Shown here one piece after another: positions 23,600 through 31,160 of a stretch of 64,000 bases of DNA (the first letter of the stretch is position 1; each line of letters starts with the position of its first letter). A program made the translations under genes and the position numbers. Below the pieces are notes generated by a model that did not search any database, was not told the origin of the DNA, and worked only from the letters and a program-made list of their open reading frames with translations. The stretch spans positions 62,001-126,000 of the forward strand of contig NZ_JOGO01000009.1 in the NCBI RefSeq assembly GCF_000719475.1, written 5' to 3'. This DNA is from Streptomyces sp. NRRL F-5630. Lineage in GTDB: Bacteria > Actinomycetota > Actinomycetes > Streptomycetales > Streptomycetaceae.

Positions 23600-24864
23600 A
23601 TCTGGACGTCCAGGGAGACGAGTCGGCGGAAGACGAGGCGGGTGTCGTCGAAAACGGGCGGTGTGACCGCGCGCAAAGTGGGGAAACGTTGCAGCACTTG
23701 GTGGAGGAGCTCTTGGGCCTCCAGCCGGGCCAGACCGGCTCCCAGGCAGTAGTGCAGGCCGCCCCCGAAAGAGAGGTGACCGCCCCGGCGCAGCGGGTCG
23801 AAGGTGTCCGGGTCGGGGTTGCGGCGCGGATCGTGCGCGGCGGCCCCGTACATCACGTGGACCGTGGTGTCGCGCGGTACCGGGACCCCGGCGAGAACGA
23901 GATCCTCCGAAGCGACGCGGGAGTTGATCGCGATGGGCGGGTCGTAGCGCAGCGTCTCCTCGACCATGGACGGGATGTGCTCCGGGTGCGCGCCCAGCCA
24001 GGCGGCGCGGCCCGGGTCGGCGGTGGCGAGGTGGACCGTGTTGCCGAGGAGGACGGCGCTGGTCTCCAGCGAGGCGATGGTGACGAACATGGTGAGGTCG
24101 TAGATGACCTGGTCGGCGGCGGCCCGGTCGCCCTCGGACAAGGCGTCGAAGTGCGCGATCCACTGCGTGAGGGCGTCGTCGCCGGGCTGGGCGCGGCGCT
24201 CGCGGATGAGCCGGGTGAAGAACTCCCGCATCTCCAGGGTGGCCTGTTCGGAGACGGCGAGCTGCGTCCTGGTGGGCAGCAACTCCTGCGCGTAGACCTG
24301 GCGGTGGGTGAAATCGAGGAGGTGGGCATGGTCGGCGCGATCGATGCCGATCCACTCGCCGACCGAGCGGGCGGGCAACTGCTCGCCCACGATCCGCATG
24401 AAGTCGGCGTGCCCCTCGACCCTCATCTCGGCCTCCAGTTCGTCGAGGAGCGAGGAGACGAGCGTGGCGATCACGGGGCGCAGGGCTTCGACCGAGGCAC
24501 GGTCGAAGGGGGTGCCGACGGCGCGGCGCTGGCAGGTGTGCGCCGGGGCGTTGAGCCGGGGGAGGGTGCGGGTCATCTCCCGGGTCGCGAGGTCGGCCCA
24601 GCGTTCCGGGTTGCTCTGGCGTTCCTGCCAGGCGAAATCGGTGGTCTGCCATTTCCTGCCGCGCAGGACCTCGTTGCAGGCGTCGAAGCCGACCACGAAA
24701 TAGCCGCCCCAGGGTGCGGGGATGATGTCGCCGAGTTCGTGGAGGGCGGCCCAGACGGGGCGCGGGTTCGCTGTCCCCTCGGGGCTGCGAAGTCGCCGCA
24801 GCAGGGGGATGATGGCACGGCGGCTGACAGTGGGAGTGCCGGGGTGATGGCTCACGGCGTTCAC
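23596..24864 (-). CDS. Cytochrome P450 coupled to the enoyl-CoA hydratase
   Basis: A 422-residue soluble bacterial P450. The heme motif FGGGLHYCLG places the axial Cys at 373; ExxR is EETLR with E303 and R306. The I-helix reads ASLET (A264-T268), where the usual Gly is Ser, but the acid-Thr pair is kept. GTG at 24864 has AAGGAGCTATGC upstream. Its stop overlaps the hydratase start. A strong hairpin (25039-25071) separates it from the conservon P450 upstream, so it probably has its own promoter. Substrate is unknown. Confidence 0.92.
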   Translation of the reverse strand: MNAVSHHPGTPTVSRRAIIPLLRRLRSPEGTANPRPVWAALHELGDIIPAPWGGYFVVGFDACNEVLRGRKWQTTDFAWQERQSNPERWADLATREMTRTLPRLNAPAHTCQRRAVGTPFDRASVEALRPVIATLVSSLLDELEAEMRVEGHADFMRIVGEQLPARSVGEWIGIDRADHAHLLDFTHRQVYAQELLPTRTQLAVSEQATLEMREFFTRLIRERRAQPGDDALTQWIAHFDALSEGDRAAADQVIYDLTMFVTIASLETSAVLLGNTVHLATADPGRAAWLGAHPEHIPSMVEETLRYDPPIAINSRVASEDLVLAGVPVPRDTTVHVMYGAAAHDPRRNPDPDTFDPLRRGGHLSFGGGLHYCLGAGLARLEAQELLHQVLQRFPTLRAVTPPVFDDTRLVFRRLVSLDVQI

Positions 24865-25038
24865 GCATAGCTCCTTCGGCCAAGGCTGCCGTTACCGGCG
24901 AAAGTTACCCTTCCCGTCTGCATGTCATGCGCCACAGGGTGTTTCCTCTGTCACATGCGGTGGTTCTGGCCTCGAAAACACCGTGCGCGGTGCCTCTTTT
25001 TCTCTGCTTCTGTCGTGATTCGCTCCGGGTGCGACAGA

Positions 25039-25071
25039 GGTGCGGAGGGCCCTGTACGGGCCCTCCGCACC
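25039..25071 (-). terminator. 14-bp perfect hairpin between the two P450 genes
   Basis: Arms GGTGCGGAGGGCCC and GGGCCCTCCGCACC pair perfectly with a TGTAC loop. It lies 90 nt past the stop of the CYP157-like gene and is expected to end the conservon transcript. No U-run follows on either strand. Confidence 0.75.
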
Positions 25072-25103
25072 TCGAAACGCGCACTTCGAAGTCGGCCTGA
25101 ATT

Positions 25104-25116
25104 ATCACCAGGTGAT
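25104..25116. promoter_or_regulatory. Short palindrome ATCACC-A-GGTGAT
   Basis: A perfect 6-bp inverted repeat with one central base, in AT-richer sequence between the hairpin and the CYP157-like stop. It could bind a regulator of the downstream P450-hydratase pair, but there is only one copy. Confidence 0.3.
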
Positions 25117-25159
25117 GATCAGTCACGCACGCCGGGGTCCCGGTGGACCCGAGGGGAGG

Positions 25160-26515
25160 TCAGGCGCGGAAGACGTCGAGGAACGCCGACCAGAAGCCCT
25201 TCTTGCGGGCTGGTTCGGCCGCACCCGCCGTGCCGCCCGCGCCCCGCGCGCCGCCGGAGGGGGGCTGCCGCTCCTCGCCGGGTGCCGGCTGGGGGCGGTG
25301 GGAGGCCATGCGGGTGGCCGGAGAAGGGCTGAAATTCACCGGCAGGGAGACCAGGGCACGGTGGAAGGGGCCGGGACGCCAGCGCAGTTCGTGCTCGGGC
25401 ACGGCGAGCGCGAGGTCGGGCAGCGCGTTGAGCAGCCGCTCGATGGCGGCGCTCGCGATGACCTGGGCGGGGTCCTTGGCGGGGCAGGCGTGCGGGCCCG
25501 CGCCCCAGGCGAGGTGCGCTCCCTTGCTCTGGTTGCCGCGCGCCTCGGCGAGCCGGGGGTCGCCGTTGGCGCCCGCGAAGGAGATGAGGACGGGGGTGTT
25601 CGCCTCGGCGATGTGCCCGCCGAAGTCCACGTCCTGCACGGGGTAGTGGGCCGCGTAGTTGGCGATCGGGGAGGCGTTCCACAGCACGTGGTCCATCGCC
25701 TCCTCGATCTGCGGCCCGGAGTCGTGGTCGCCCGAGGAGGAGAGCATGAGCAGCAGCGTGTTGCCGATGAGGTTGCGCTCCGGCTCGACACCGGCGCCCA
25801 TCATCATGACGAGCTGGTCGTTCAGCTCGGCGTCGGTGAGCCCGGCCGGGTGCTGGATGAGCCAGGACGTGATGTCGTCACCGGGCTGGCGCCGCTTGAG
25901 CGCGATCAGCTCCATGAGGCACGCCGTCAGTTCCTCGTTGGCGCGCAGCGGGTCGCGGCCGTCGAAGATGGCCGACATCGACGAGGTGAGGGTGTCGCCG
26001 ATACCGGCGGGGCAGCCGAAGAGCTTGTTGAAGAGCAGCAGCGGCAGCAGCTTGGCGTAGTCGGCGAGCAGATCCGCCCGGCCCCGCTCGCTGAACTGGT
26101 CCAGGAGGTGGTCCGCGATGGGCTCCACATCGCGGCGTATCCGGCTCATGTTGAGCTTGGCGAGGCTGTCGGTGACCGCCTTGCGCAGGCGCAGGTGCGT
26201 GGAGCCGTCACTGAACATCGTGTTGGGCCGGTAGCCCAGCATCGGCAGCAGCGGGTTGTCGGCGGCGACGCGCCCCTCGACGAGATCCCGCCAGCGGCGC
26301 GAGTCGCGCACGAACAGTTCCGTGTTGCGCAGCACCTGGAGAGCCGTGCCGTGGTCGACGACGAGTGTGCCCTCGATCCCGGGGGCCAGCTCGACGGCCC
26401 CGGCGGCGCCTTCGGCGCGCAGCTTGTCGTACACCCGGTGGGGGTCGGCGGCGAAGGCCGCGTCGTGCAGGGGGCATCCGCCGCCGGTCGGGGCGGACGC
26501 GCGATGAGCGTTCAT
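25160..26515 (-). CDS. CYP157-like cytochrome P450 lacking ExxR, conservon-linked
   Basis: A 451-residue P450 downstream of a conservon. The heme segment WGAGPHACPA gives Cys344, with Trp instead of Phe at the first position and Ala instead of the last Gly. The K-helix has DHVLW (D275, L278, W279) where ExxR is expected, so the Glu-Arg pair is absent; loss of ExxR is a published feature of the CYP157 family. The I-helix reads GAGVEPE. A Pro/Gly-rich linker (~400-437) leads to an amphipathic end KKGFWSAFLDVFRA, an unusual extension. ATG at 26515 has AAGGAAGTCCG upstream. It lies 209 nt after cvnD. Confidence 0.9.
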   Translation of the reverse strand: MNAHRASAPTGGGCPLHDAAFAADPHRVYDKLRAEGAAGAVELAPGIEGTLVVDHGTALQVLRNTELFVRDSRRWRDLVEGRVAADNPLLPMLGYRPNTMFSDGSTHLRLRKAVTDSLAKLNMSRIRRDVEPIADHLLDQFSERGRADLLADYAKLLPLLLFNKLFGCPAGIGDTLTSSMSAIFDGRDPLRANEELTACLMELIALKRRQPGDDITSWLIQHPAGLTDAELNDQLVMMMGAGVEPERNLIGNTLLLMLSSSGDHDSGPQIEEAMDHVLWNASPIANYAAHYPVQDVDFGGHIAEANTPVLISFAGANGDPRLAEARGNQSKGAHLAWGAGPHACPAKDPAQVIASAAIERLLNALPDLALAVPEHELRWRPGPFHRALVSLPVNFSPSPATRMASHRPQPAPGEERQPPSGGARGAGGTAGAAEPARKKGFWSAFLDVFRA

Positions 26516-26724
26516 CGGACTTCCTTCATGAACCGGGAGGGGGCTCCCGGGGAGCGAGGGGAAGCGGCCGGGGGAGGGCCGCGTGGACGAGGGAGCGGAA
26601 GGGGGTGGCGGTGCGCCTGCCGGAAGGAGAGCCGCCGCCGGGCCCGTGGGCGCCGGGTCCGTACGCGCGAAGGCCGCGTCCCCCGCCGTACGGGACGGTG
26701 CGGCCCGTACGGCGGGGAACGCGG

Positions 26725-27327
26725 TCAGGCCGCGTGTTCGAGCAGGTGGCGGACGAGTGCGATGAGCGCCTGCGCCGAGGAGCGCTGATCGCGCGCGTCG
26801 CAGACGACCACCGGGGTGTCCGGGAGCAGGTCGAGCGCCTCGCGTACCTCCTCCGTGCTGTAGGAGTGGCCGGCGTCGAAGGCGTTGACGGCGACCGCGT
26901 ACTCCAGGCCGTAGCTCTCCAGCAGGTCGATGACCGGGAAGGTCTGCTCCAGGCGCGAGGGGTCGACGAGCAGCAGCGCGCCGAGGGCGCCGCGCGCCAT
27001 GTCCTCCCACAGCTGCATGAAGCGCTGCTGGCCCGGCGTCCCGAAGAGGTAGAGGACGAGGTCCTCGCTCAGGGTGAGCCGCCCGAAGTCGAGCGCGACG
27101 GTCGTCGTGCTCTTGTCACCCGTGCCGCGCAGGTCGTCCACGTCGACCGAGGCGCGGGTCATGCGCTCCTCGGTACGCAGCGGAGTGATCTCCGAGAGCG
27201 AACCGATGAGGGTCGTCTTCCCTACGGCGAAGTGCCCGACCACCAGGATCTTCGCGGCGTTGGTCACCGCGCTGGGAACGTAGATGGAGCGCGGCGCGAC
27301 CTCAGCCGATGAGGGATTGGAGTCCAT
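26725..27327 (-). CDS. cvnD: Conservon GTP-binding protein CvnD
   Basis: A 200-residue small GTPase of the conservon type. P-loop GHFAVGKTT (residues 31-39), the switch II equivalent FGTPGQQRF and a VAVNAFDAG segment in the NKxD position are clear. An N-terminal ~20-residue extension precedes the G-domain. ATG at 27327 overlaps CvnC by 26 nt. In conservons these GTPases cycle with the CvnA-B-C complex at the membrane as a GPCR-like module. The P450 gene follows on the same strand. Confidence 0.92.
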   Translation of the reverse strand: MDSNPSSAEVAPRSIYVPSAVTNAAKILVVGHFAVGKTTLIGSLSEITPLRTEERMTRASVDVDDLRGTGDKSTTTVALDFGRLTLSEDLVLYLFGTPGQQRFMQLWEDMARGALGALLLVDPSRLEQTFPVIDLLESYGLEYAVAVNAFDAGHSYSTEEVREALDLLPDTPVVVCDARDQRSSAQALIALVRHLLEHAA

Positions 27328-27676
27328 TGAGAACCTTCTCCAGAGTCGCTCTGTCAACGTGCTGGGCCCGGGGCGGTTCGGCTCGGCGCATGAGGTGCCC
27401 TTGTCGCGCGAGGTCGGTGAGGAGCAACCGCACGACGCCGACGGGGAGCCCGAGGTGGCCCGACACCTCGGCGACGGAGAGGTAGCCCCCGCCGCACAGG
27501 TCCCAGATCGCGCGGGTCTCGGGACTGGCACCGAGCGGCAGGGTCCGGTCGGGCGCCAGCGTCACCAGGGTGTGCAGCGCCAGGTCCTCGGGGGAGGGCA
27601 GTTCCCTGCCGCCGGTGATGACGTACGAGCGGACGAAGTCGCTCGTGACGGAAGCCTCCTCGTCGGGGGCCGTCAT
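27302..27676 (-). CDS. cvnC: Conservon DUF742 protein CvnC
   Basis: A 124-residue DUF742 protein. Typical segments are VRSYVITGGRELPSPEDLALH, WDLCGGGYLSVAEVSGHLGLPVGVVRLLLTDL and a short terminal helix. It forms a winged-helix-like fold and binds the other conservon proteins. ATG at 27676 overlaps the CvnB stop by ATGA, and its stop lies inside the cvnD start region. Confidence 0.9.
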   Translation of the reverse strand: MTAPDEEASVTSDFVRSYVITGGRELPSPEDLALHTLVTLAPDRTLPLGASPETRAIWDLCGGGYLSVAEVSGHLGLPVGVVRLLLTDLARQGHLMRRAEPPRAQHVDRATLEKVLNGLQSLIG

Positions 27677-28074
27677 ACGCCGACACCGTTGTCCGTGCGC
27701 GGGGCGATGCTCATCGCCTTCGCGAGCGCCGTCACTGTCTTCTGCATCCGGAAGGACACGGCCTCCATGTCGACGTCGACCGCGGCCGACACGGCGAGGT
27801 AGGCGCCCGAGCCCGCGGCGATGAGGAAGATCCAGCCGCCGTCGTACTCCAGCAGCGTCTGCTTCCAGAAGCCGTTGCCCGCGCCGACGAAGGGCGCGAC
27901 GGCGCGACTGAGCGACTGCATGGAACTCATCGCGGCCGCGTTGGTCTCCGCGTCGTCGCGGGATATCTCGTCGGAGCGCTGGAGCAGCAGCCCGTCACCC
28001 GAGACAAGGATCGCGTGGCGTGCGCCGCGCACTTCCAGCACGTCGTTCAGCACCCATGACAGGTCGGTGTTCAC
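27673..28074 (-). CDS. cvnB: Conservon roadblock/LC7 protein CvnB
   Basis: A 133-residue roadblock/LC7 protein (LSWVLNDVLEVRGARHAILVSGDG, ending VTALAKAMS). Such proteins regulate small GTPases. The start is GTG at 28074, overlapping the CvnA stop by GTGA. Membership of the conservon is shown by gene order A-B-C-D. Confidence 0.92.
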   Translation of the reverse strand: MNTDLSWVLNDVLEVRGARHAILVSGDGLLLQRSDEISRDDAETNAAAMSSMQSLSRAVAPFVGAGNGFWKQTLLEYDGGWIFLIAAGSGAYLAVSAAVDVDMEAVSFRMQKTVTALAKAMSIAPRTDNGVGV

Positions 28075-29270
28075 GGCTGATCTGGTCCTTCCAAGGAGGT
28101 CGTGCTCCGCCCGAGCTGGGTGCCCCGTGCGAAGGCACCGAGGCGGGAAGCGGTCACTTCGCTGGACTGTCCCGGTGCCATCGCCTCACCCGCGGCGGGC
28201 TCGGGGACGACCGAGATGGCGCGCTGGCGGCGGCTGCGCTTGGGGAGCCCGCCGGAGGTGCGGCCCACGATGTGCGAGGGGCCGACCGGTACGGGGGCGA
28301 GGCGCTGGGGGGCCTCCTCGCCCTGCGCGGGGTCCTGCCGGACGGGCTCGGCGGGGGCCGCCGACTGGGCGCTGAGGAGCTCTTCCGGTACGCGGATCAC
28401 GGCACGCACGCCTCCGTAGGGGGATACCGAACCGACCGAGACCGCGAAGCCGTAGCGGGTCGCGAGCATCCCGCACACCGCGAAGCCGAAGCGGGGCGGG
28501 TCGCCGAGCTTGGTGATGTCGACGGTTTCCTGGGCCGAGAGCAGCGACGCCGCCCGGTCCTTCGTCTCCTGGTCCATGCCGAGGCCCGCGTCGTCGACGA
28601 TGAAGCAGATGCCGGTGGGCACGGTCTGGATGTTCACCTCGACCGGGGTGCCCGGGGCGCTGTACGCCGTCGCGTTGTCGAGCAGCTCGGCGAGCACGAC
28701 GGCGAGCGGTTCGACCGCCTTGCTCACGACCTGGGCGCTGACCTGGGCGTGCACGCTGACCCGGCCGAAGCCCTTGATGCGGCCCTGGGCGCTGCGTGCG
28801 ACGTCGTAGACGTTCGCGGGGGCCTGGCGGCGGCCGAGCCAGCCGCCGCACAGCACCGAGATGCCCTTGGCACGGCGCCCGATCTGGCTGCCCGTGTGGT
28901 CCACCGACATGAGGTCGGCGAGCATCTCGGAGTCGTCGCCGTACTTCTGGAGCAGCCCGTCGAGCAGGAGCTGCTGCTCCTCGGCGAGGGACTGGAGCGT
29001 CCCCATCGCCGATTTCAGCACGGCCTTGGTCGAGGACTCGGCGTCCGCGCGGACATCCGCGAGTTCGCCGTGGTGCCGGTCGGCCAGTGAGGCGGCTCTC
29101 GCCTCCAGGTGCGCGAGGTCACCCCTGGCCCGGCCGAGTCCCGCCTCCAACTCGGCCTTCGCCTTCCTGAGTGAGAGGTTGGTCCTTCGCGCCCGCAGCA
29201 CGGCGAACACCGCGACCACGAGCACTACCAGCGAGAACCACAGCAGCGGATCTCGGAAAAATGAAGTCAT
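28071..29270 (-). CDS. cvnA: Conservon sensor-kinase-like protein CvnA
   Basis: A 399-residue membrane-anchored protein with one N-terminal transmembrane helix (residues ~9-27), a coiled-coil stretch (~30-90) and a histidine-kinase-type ATPase domain. The N-box is AELLDNATAYSAPGTPVEV and the G1 box DDAGLGMD. No conserved phosphoacceptor histidine is obvious, as usual for CvnA proteins. The last ~90 residues are a Pro/Ala/Arg-rich disordered tail. ATG at 29270 has AAGAGAG upstream. It heads a coupled operon cvnA-B-C-D, with the CYP157-like P450 behind it. Confidence 0.93.
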   Translation of the reverse strand: MTSFFRDPLLWFSLVVLVVAVFAVLRARRTNLSLRKAKAELEAGLGRARGDLAHLEARAASLADRHHGELADVRADAESSTKAVLKSAMGTLQSLAEEQQLLLDGLLQKYGDDSEMLADLMSVDHTGSQIGRRAKGISVLCGGWLGRRQAPANVYDVARSAQGRIKGFGRVSVHAQVSAQVVSKAVEPLAVVLAELLDNATAYSAPGTPVEVNIQTVPTGICFIVDDAGLGMDQETKDRAASLLSAQETVDITKLGDPPRFGFAVCGMLATRYGFAVSVGSVSPYGGVRAVIRVPEELLSAQSAAPAEPVRQDPAQGEEAPQRLAPVPVGPSHIVGRTSGGLPKRSRRQRAISVVPEPAAGEAMAPGQSSEVTASRLGAFARGTQLGRSTTSLEGPDQP

Positions 29271-29733
29271 GAGACTCTCTTCAACTCGCACCGCGCGAGG
29301 ACGGGGACGGGTCCTCCGGGGCACCGCGCGGGGTCGTGCGTCGTGGCGGGTGGCGCGGAGCCGCCTGGCGTATCCGTCCCGCGCCCTTGGGCGATGGGGC
29401 CTTTGAGACTGTCCCCCGCACGCGCATGACGCGTCATCAGCCTACTGAAAGTCCAATGATCGTATCAGTCGGTACTTGTGGCATCGGACGGTTGGCCGCA
29501 TCAGGATGCGATTCTCACCTCATCTGCACCAGTCCGGGGTGTCCGGCGGTAACAGGGCTGGCGAGGTGGGGAGTTGAGAGGGTGCGGGTCAAGGGTGGGG
29601 GTGTGGAGGTTGGGGAGGTATGGGGGAGGTCGCGAGGAGGTCCGGTCTCCCGGTGAGGGGGCGTGAGGAGGCGGTCCCCGGGGTGGCAGGGCCGTGAGGG
29701 GGCAGCCCTCCTGTGGGGCCGAGTCGCGAGGGG
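29271..29733. other. Regulatory gap upstream of the conservon
   Basis: About 460 nt with no credible gene. The conservon promoter must lie here. The perfect palindrome at 29426-29437 is listed separately; sequence around 29441-29500 is less GC-rich and is the best place for promoter elements. Confidence 0.55.
29426..29437. promoter_or_regulatory. Perfect palindrome ATGACGCGTCAT upstream of cvnA
   Basis: A 12-bp perfect palindrome 156 nt upstream of the cvnA start, in a locally AT-richer patch. It has the symmetry of a dimeric regulator's operator. Which protein binds is unknown. Confidence 0.45.
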
Positions 29734-30123
29734 TCAGCCCTCCGGTGGGGCCGGGGGCTGGGCGGCGGGACCCTCCGGCGCGGCGGGTCGTGGCGCCGGT
29801 GGCGGTGCCACGTGCTTGAGGCGGCTGCGGGCCTCGACGCGGCGCTCCTCGGCGACCTCGGCCCAGTAGGGGTGAGAGGTCACGAAGACGGTCAGCTCGA
29901 ACTCGCGGGCGCGCAGCTTGCTGACGAGCGCCTGGTCCTCGGCGCCCCAGCCCGGGGAGGCGGGCCGCTCCACGCGGCGCCACCCGTTGTCGTCGCTGAA
30001 GCCGTCGTGCGGTGCCACGGACCAGGGCAGCCGCTTCAGCAGCTCGCGCAGCTCCGCCCGCACCTGGTGCAGTTCCTCCTGGCCGGCGCGGAGGTCGTCG
30101 GGGAAGTCTCGGGTCTCTGCCAC
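29734..30123 (-). CDS. Hypothetical protein (129 aa)
   Basis: A 129-residue cytoplasmic protein with a helical N-terminus (DFPDDLRAGQEELHQVRAELRELLKRL), a central Trp-rich segment (PWSVAPHDGFSDDNGWRRVERP) and a helix (LVSKLRAREFELTVFVTSHPYWAEV), ending in a Pro/Ala-rich tail. The start is GTG at 30123. It is conserved in Streptomyces as far as I recall, but its function is unknown. Confidence 0.7.
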   Translation of the reverse strand: MAETRDFPDDLRAGQEELHQVRAELRELLKRLPWSVAPHDGFSDDNGWRRVERPASPGWGAEDQALVSKLRAREFELTVFVTSHPYWAEVAEERRVEARSRLKHVAPPPAPRPAAPEGPAAQPPAPPEG

Positions 30124-30320
30124 GCTCCGAATGGTACGCCTGTTCGATTTTCTGAAGCGAACGCGGCGGGTGGTGCGGGCGGGGATTCATTCGAACGTGT
30201 GAACAGGTGGTGCGGGATGACGCGCGAGGCACACCGCCACGACGGTGCCGACCCGCGCCGGGAAGCGCCCGGTCCCGCGTTCGCGCCGCATGTCGCGCAC
30301 CGGCACGGCAGGGTGGGGGC

Positions 30321-30536
30321 ATGTGCCGCAACATCAGGACCCTGCGCCCGCCCGCCCAGCCCGCCTGGGCGACCGGGGAAGAGATCCACGGGGCCGCGCT
30401 CCAGTACGTCCGCAAGGTGTCCGGCTTCCGCGTCCCGGCCGCGCACAACCGCGAGGTGTTCGAACGCGCGGTGGCGGAGGTGGCCCGGGCGACGGCGGAG
30501 CTGATGGCGGGGCTGGAGGTGAGGGGCCAGGGCTGA
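30321..30536 (+). CDS. DUF2277 family protein
   Basis: A 71-residue protein beginning MCRNIRTLRPP, the hallmark of DUF2277, then AALQYVRKVSGFRVPAAHN and FERAVAEVARATAELMAGLEV. ATG at 30321 is firm because the N-terminus is the conserved signature. Function unknown; no operon partner is visible. Confidence 0.9.
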   Translation: MCRNIRTLRPPAQPAWATGEEIHGAALQYVRKVSGFRVPAAHNREVFERAVAEVARATAELMAGLEVRGQG

Positions 30537-30562
30537 GCGGTCCCGGTTCAGCGGGCGCGGAC

Positions 30563-30975
30563 TCAGCCCGGGTGGACCTTCGTGTCGCCGTTCCCCGTGC
30601 GCGGCGTGAGGAGGTGGTCCGGGGCCGCCGAGGGGTCCGGCAGGTCGTGCACGGTGCGTCCGCCGCACGCCGTGGCGCGCAGCGCGTACGGCGGCGGGTC
30701 GGCGGGGAGGGTGACACGCGCGCCGAACCGTCGCGCGTCGTGCCGCTCGGACGCGGGGCGGGGCTGGCCGTACGGAGGCCGAGGCCGCCGCTGACGGTCC
30801 CGGCCTCCACGCGTCGCGAGCCCGTGACCCGCACCGCACCGTTGCGGGTCACGAGCCGCTGGGGCCCGCGGGCGTCGCCCGTGTCCCGCACGACGACGTC
30901 CCCCTTGCCCGTGCTGCGCGGCGGGGGGCCCCGTACGTCCGGGAGCTCCACCCCGGCGTTCCGGCGCTCCCACCG
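30563..30975 (-). pseudogene. Frameshifted DUF4097-type beta-repeat gene remnant
   Basis: Two protein-like pieces lie in different frames on the minus strand. The upstream part reads GKGDVVVRDTGDARGPQRLV, TRNGAVRVTGSRRVEAGTVSG; the downstream part reads FGARVTLPADPPPYALRATA, GGRTVHDLPD, RTGNGDTKVHPG. Together they match the C-terminal half of a DUF4097-like protein such as the intact one at 13327. The upstream piece begins without a start or signal peptide. At least one frameshift near 30740 and an N-terminal truncation are needed, so this is a decayed gene. Confidence 0.6.
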
Positions 30976-31160
30976 TCACGGCGGTCGCGCACGGACCCCC
31001 GGACCCAGGCGCCGCCTACGGCCAGGCCGCCCGGGCTTGCTCCCGGCTCGGCGGTCGCAAGCGGTGATACGCGGCATCCGTGGTCAAAGCCGGAGGAGTG
31101 CCGACGGAGCGGAACGTCGTCCGGCCGCGCGGGCGCCCAGCCGGACGTCGGCTTCCTGGG

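Noticed and set aside
24905..25126. 73-codon frame between the two P450 genes
   Set aside because: It contains the perfect hairpin and the palindrome, has no recognisable protein features and no good start.
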